Shown here piece after piece: positions 32,660 to 36,034 of a stretch of 36,034 nucleotides of DNA. The stretch is from Albidovulum sp. (GTDB taxonomy: Bacteria > Pseudomonadota > Alphaproteobacteria > Rhodobacterales > Rhodobacteraceae): contig JAUQYA010000061.1 of the NCBI GenBank assembly GCA_030837785.1, forward strand, positions 1-36,034, given 5' to 3'. Position 1 is the stretch's first letter, and each line of letters opens with the position of its first letter. Made by a program: the position numbers and the translations under genes. Below the pieces are notes generated by a model, which saw only the letters and a program-made list of their open reading frames with translations, did not search any database and had not been told where the DNA came from.

Positions 32660-33274
32660 TCAGCCGACCAGCCACTTGATGCCGGCCACATGGCCGGCAC
32701 TCGCTCCCAGCGCATCGGCGCACACGGCCGCGACCGCCCCCTCCAGCGCCTCCGGTGCCACCACCCGGTCGACCAGCCCCCAGGCCAGCGCCTCGGCCGC
32801 GCCGATCTTCTGACCAGCCATCAGGATCATCTTCGCCCGCGCCGGCCCGATCAGCGCGGCCATGCGGCGGGGGTCGGAGGGCTGCGGCAGGAAGCCGAGC
32901 TTCATCACCGGATAGAAGAACTTGGCACCTTCGGCAGCGATGCGCAGGTCGCAGGCCAGCACCATGCCGAAGGCGCCCCCAGCGAGCGTGCCGTTCAGCG
33001 CCGCGACCGTCAGGCAGGGAAGCGCCGCGATCGCGCCCGAAAGCCGCTCCCACACCGGATCGGTCGCCAGCCCCGCCCGCACCTCGTCGAGGTCGGCGCC
33101 GGCCGAGAACACCCGGCCCTCGCCGGTCAGGACGAAGGCATGCGCACCCTCGCGGCCCGCGGCCTCGGCGATGTCGGCAAGCTCGGCCAGCATCGCGCGG
33201 GTCAGCGAATTCGCCTTGGCCTCGCGCGCGATGATCGCCCGCCACAGCCCCTCGTTCCTCTCCATCCGGATCAT
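32660..33274 (-). CDS. Crotonase-fold (enoyl-CoA hydratase-like) protein lacking both catalytic glutamates
   Basis: 204 aa, short for the ~260-aa family. The oxyanion-hole segments are present: GRVFSAGADLDEV and NGTLAGGAFGMVLACD. In enoyl-CoA hydratase the second would read GGGCEL and carry a catalytic Glu; here Gly stands there. The second Glu, in PEILLG, is replaced by Val in YPVMKLG. Hydratase activity is therefore unlikely; other crotonase reactions (thioester hydrolysis, isomerisation, decarboxylation) remain possible. The missing length is at the C-terminus, where trimerisation usually occurs. Divergent from the DUF2125 gene. Start is the first ATG, without a strong ribosome-binding site; an ATG three codons on is an alternative. 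Confidence 0.8.
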   Translation of the reverse strand: MIRMERNEGLWRAIIAREAKANSLTRAMLAELADIAEAAGREGAHAFVLTGEGRVFSAGADLDEVRAGLATDPVWERLSGAIAALPCLTVAALNGTLAGGAFGMVLACDLRIAAEGAKFFYPVMKLGFLPQPSDPRRMAALIGPARAKMILMAGQKIGAAEALAWGLVDRVVAPEALEGAVAAVCADALGASAGHVAGIKWLVG

Positions 33275-33412
33275 GCGGCACCGTCATGAAAACGCCAGAA
33301 TGGTTCCCTCTAACAGCAGCCGATGGTGGAATTCCATCCCCTCGCAGCCCTTGACCGCGTTTCGGCGGCAGCGGATGCTGTTGGCGCATTTGGTAACAAG
33401 GCAGGCTTGATT

Positions 33413-34909
33413 ATGAAACAGTGGACTGGTCTCGGCTCGGGCGCGCTCTGCGCCTTCCTGCTTGGCACGACTGCCCTTCATGCCGATGTGACGGCAGACG
33501 AGGTGTGGAAGGGCATGACCGACTATTACACCGCCCTCGGCCAGAAGGTCACGACCGGGTCGACGGAGATGCAGGGCGACACGCTCGTCGTCAGCAACGC
33601 GGTCTTCGCCTCGGAAGTGCCGGAGGGATCGTTCTCGGCCACCTTCGGGGAAATCCGCCTCAGGGAACTTGGCGACGGCCGGGTCGAGATCACCATGTCG
33701 GAAGAGATTCCCGTGAAGATGCTCAGCAAACCCACGGGCACGGGCGGCGAGAGCGTGGACACCGGCATGAAGATTACCCAGTCGGGCCTCTCGATGATCG
33801 TCTCGGGCACGCCCGAGGATGCCGTCTACGACCTCACCGCGCCGGAAATCGCTGTCGCCGTCGACGGCATGACGGTGGACGGCAAGCCGGTGCCGCTGAC
33901 GCTCAATGCCAAGGCGACCGGCAACACCGGCACCTACCGGATGAGCAGCGCGGCGGGGCGCACGCTGGCGTCGGAAATGAAGATCGACAAGGTCGACTTC
34001 GATGTCGCGGCGCAGGACCCCGAGGGCAAGGGCGACTTCTCGGCATCGGGCTCGCTGACCGGGCTCAGCGGCACGTCGGACGCGATGATCCCCGACGGCG
34101 TCGACATGGCCGACATGAACGCAGCCCTTCAGGCCGGCCTGAACATGAACGGCAGCTTCGCCTACTCCGGCGGCGGCTATGTCATGGACTTCAAGGATGA
34201 GGCCGACACGATGCACGCCCAGTCTACCGGCGGCGGCGGGACGCTTTCCTTCAAGATGTCGAAGGACGGTCTGGCCTATGGCGGCTCAAGCAAGGACACC
34301 ACGGTGTCGATGCAGATGTCGTCGCTTCCGGTGCCCATCGACGCATCCTTCGCCGAGACGGCCTTCGACATCGCCCTGCCGGTCACCAAGGGCGAGGCGG
34401 CGCAGCCGTTTTCGGCCCTCGTCAAGCTCGTCGATCTGAAGGTGTCCGACGGACTCTGGGCGATGTTCGACCCGACAAGCCAGTTGCCGCGCGACCCGGC
34501 AACGCTGATCGTGGATCTTTCGGGTACCGCCAAGATGGCGATCAACATCTTCGACCCGAAGGAGGCCGAGACCATCGGCGGCGCGCCTCCGGGCAAACTG
34601 GAATCCCTTGACGTGCACGATCTGAAAGTTTCTGCCGTGGGCGCGGAACTGACAGGCAAGGGCGCGATGACCTTCGACAACTCCGGCCCGATGCCCAAGC
34701 CGCTCGGTGCGGTCGACATGCAGCTTGTGGGCGGAAACGGCCTTATCGACAAGCTGGTGGCGATGGGGCTGGTGCCCGAGGATCAGGCGATGGGCGCGCG
34801 CATGATGATGGGCCTCTTCGCGGTGCCCACCGGCGAGGACACGCTGACCTCGAAGATCGAGTTCAAGGAGGACGGCGGCGTCTACGCCAACGGCCAGCGC
34901 ATCCAGTAG
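33413..34909 (+). CDS. DUF2125 domain periplasmic protein
   Basis: 498 aa. Signal peptide at residues 1-23 (SGALCAFLLGTTALHA, cleaved before DVTADEVW). The mature protein is a long series of amphipathic beta strands with repeated TLSFKMS / GGVYANGQ-type segments, the pattern of the DUF2125 family, which is widespread in Rhodobacteraceae and of unknown function; a lipid-carrier or barrel-like beta structure is a possible reading only. The internal ATG at 33413 is chosen because it gives the signal peptide and AAGGCAGG precedes it; an upstream ATG in the same frame does not. Followed by a terminator. Confidence 0.85.
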   Translation: MKQWTGLGSGALCAFLLGTTALHADVTADEVWKGMTDYYTALGQKVTTGSTEMQGDTLVVSNAVFASEVPEGSFSATFGEIRLRELGDGRVEITMSEEIPVKMLSKPTGTGGESVDTGMKITQSGLSMIVSGTPEDAVYDLTAPEIAVAVDGMTVDGKPVPLTLNAKATGNTGTYRMSSAAGRTLASEMKIDKVDFDVAAQDPEGKGDFSASGSLTGLSGTSDAMIPDGVDMADMNAALQAGLNMNGSFAYSGGGYVMDFKDEADTMHAQSTGGGGTLSFKMSKDGLAYGGSSKDTTVSMQMSSLPVPIDASFAETAFDIALPVTKGEAAQPFSALVKLVDLKVSDGLWAMFDPTSQLPRDPATLIVDLSGTAKMAINIFDPKEAETIGGAPPGKLESLDVHDLKVSAVGAELTGKGAMTFDNSGPMPKPLGAVDMQLVGGNGLIDKLVAMGLVPEDQAMGARMMMGLFAVPTGEDTLTSKIEFKEDGGVYANGQRIQ

Positions 34910-34938
34910 GCCCGGCACCACCCGGCACCGTCCGGCTG

Positions 34939-34972
34939 CGCCGCCCACCGTCTGGCGGGCGGCGTTTCGTTT
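34939..34972 (+). terminator. Rho-independent terminator of the DUF2125 gene
   Basis: Arms CGCCGCCC (34939-34946) and GGGCGGCG (34957-34964) with a ten-base loop, then TTTCGTTT. It lies 30 bases after the DUF2125 stop. Confidence 0.75.
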
Positions 34973-34996
34973 CGCACTGCGGGCGGCTCGGCACCC

Positions 34997-35025
34997 TTGC
35001 ACCGGGGCGCATGCCCGACTAGGTG
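34997..35025 (+). promoter_or_regulatory. Candidate promoter of pmbA
   Basis: TTGCAC (34997-35002), 17 bases, TAGGTG (35020-35025), just past the preceding terminator. Start near 35032, about 25 bases before the ATG. The -10 is weak. Confidence 0.35.
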
Positions 35026-35056
35026 CTAGGCAACCCGGACCATTCAGGATCACCCC

Positions 35057-36034
35057 ATGCCCGACCGTCTCGCCCCCCTGACCGAGGCGCTTCTGGCCGC
35101 CGCGCGCAAAGCCGGCGCCGAGGCGGCCGATGCCCTGGCAACCGATGGACGCGCCGTTTCGGTCGACGTGAGGGGCGGCGGGCTGGAACAGGCGGAGCGC
35201 GCCGAAGGCACGGAAATCGGGCTGCGCGTGCTGATCGGCCGGCGCCAGGCCTGTGTCTCGGCCTCGGACACCTCGGCGCGGACCATTGCCGAGATGGCCG
35301 AGCGCGCCGTCGCGATGGCGCGCGAGGCGCCCGAGGATCCCACGGTCGGCCTCGCCGATCCCGAAGACCTTGCCCGCGCCTGGGATCTCGCCGCGCTCGA
35401 CCTCGCCGATCCGGCGACCGAACCCGGCGCGGCGGCGCTCGAGGACGACGCCCGCCGGGCAGAGGCGGCGGCGCTCGCCGTCAAGGGCATCAGCCAGTGC
35501 CAGGCGGCCTCGGCCAGCTATTCCCGCCGGCGCATTCACCTCGCCGCCAGCAACGGCTTCGCCGGCGGCTATACCCGCACCTCGCGGTCCACCTCGGCGG
35601 TCGCCATCGCCGGCGAGGGTCTGGGGATGGAACGCGACTGGGCCGCCGAAGCCCGCACCTACCAGTCGGACCTTCCCTCGCCCGAGGAGATCGGCGCGCT
35701 TGCCGGCTCCCGCGCCGCCGAACGGCTGGGCGCCCGCAAGCCGAGAACCGGCACCTGGCCGGTGATCTTCGACGAGCGCATCGCCGCGGGCCTGATCGGC
35801 CACCTGCTGGCCGCGATCAACGGCGCCTCGGTGGTCCGCGGCTCGTCCTGGCTGCGCGATGCGATGGGGGCGCAGGTGCTGCCCAAAGGCCTCTCGATCT
35901 TCGAGAACCCGCACCGCCCGCGCATCTCCTCCTCCCGCCCCTTCGATGCCGAGGGGCTGGCGACCGCGCCGCGCGACATCGTCCGCGACGGCGTGCTGAA
36001 AAGCTGGACGCTCGATCTCGGCACGGCTCGCAAG
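35057..36034 (+). CDS. pmbA: PmbA/TldE metalloprotease subunit (partial, 5' part)
   Basis: The first 326 codons, open to the right edge; the family is about 450 aa, so roughly the last quarter is missing. TldE (PmbA) pairs with TldD in a heterodimeric metalloprotease that processes modified peptides and unfolded proteins. N-terminal signature VDVRGGGLEQAERAEGTEIG with GLRVLIGRRQACVSASDTS (about 60-75), the central SGYTRTSRSTS-type repeat as AGGYTRTSRSTSAVAIAG, and WPVIFDERIAAGLIGHLLAAI (about 234-254) fit PmbA. The zinc HExxH site belongs to TldD, and none is seen in the part present here. Confidence 0.9.
   Translation, partial: MPDRLAPLTEALLAAARKAGAEAADALATDGRAVSVDVRGGGLEQAERAEGTEIGLRVLIGRRQACVSASDTSARTIAEMAERAVAMAREAPEDPTVGLADPEDLARAWDLAALDLADPATEPGAAALEDDARRAEAAALAVKGISQCQAASASYSRRRIHLAASNGFAGGYTRTSRSTSAVAIAGEGLGMERDWAAEARTYQSDLPSPEEIGALAGSRAAERLGARKPRTGTWPVIFDERIAAGLIGHLLAAINGASVVRGSSWLRDAMGAQVLPKGLSIFENPHRPRISSSRPFDAEGLATAPRDIVRDGVLKSWTLDLGTARK

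Overview
The window is about 36 kb of GC-rich, gene-dense chromosome that reads as an alphaproteobacterium, most likely a member of the Rhodobacteraceae. The grounds are strong G/C at third codon positions, the leuS-lptE-holA order typical of alphaproteobacteria, DUF3576 and DUF2125 proteins, a Hint-domain protein and a TPR-sulfotransferase of the kinds common in that family, a PuuR/GabT pair and a CenR-like response regulator. I see no rRNA, tRNA, CRISPR array, prophage or intact insertion sequence. Most of the window is ordinary core genome.

Layout. At 1-364 is a lower-GC stretch without a recognisable gene. Then, on the minus strand, come msrP-msrQ (periplasmic methionine sulfoxide repair; msrQ has an odd C-terminal tail) and clpB, with a heat-shock-like promoter and a clear terminator. 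Divergent from clpB are two small coupled ORFs of unknown function, then pyrF. After a small membrane protein comes a divergent puuR / gabT pair with two facing promoters (putrescine/GABA use). A minus-strand block follows: an MltB-like lytic transglycosylase, rnr (RNase R) and dapE (lysine/diaminopimelate). Next are a degenerate Hint-domain protein (+), xthA (-), a small secreted protein (+), the response regulator cenR (-) and, divergently, ribA overlapping an L,D-transpeptidase gene.

From 19.2 to 23.2 kb the minus strand carries a porin, a TPR-sulfotransferase and a YggS-family PLP protein. The plus strand then carries a DUF3576 lipoprotein, leuS-lptE-holA (overlapping genes: aminoacylation, LPS export, replication clamp loader), a glutathione S-transferase and a thioredoxin-like protein. 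On the minus strand is a translationally coupled pair, an MscS-type channel and an HI0933-like flavoprotein. The right end holds a frameshifted HNH gene, a guanidinium exporter (gdx), a crotonase-fold protein lacking both catalytic glutamates, a DUF2125 protein and the 5' part of pmbA/tldE, which runs off the window.

Cell-envelope functions recur (MsrPQ, lytic transglycosylase, DapE, L,D-transpeptidase, LptE, porin, MscS, CenR-like regulator), but they lie in separate transcription units and I infer no single system from them. I did not find a convincing undescribed multi-gene system. The best leads are three unrelated 12-bp x 3 tandem repeats, each at the end of or inside a decayed or extended coding region; a DnaA box beside a dense cluster of GANTC sites at the left end; 11-bp direct repeats exactly 30 bp apart between cenR and ribA; and two enzyme-fold proteins that have lost their catalytic residues.
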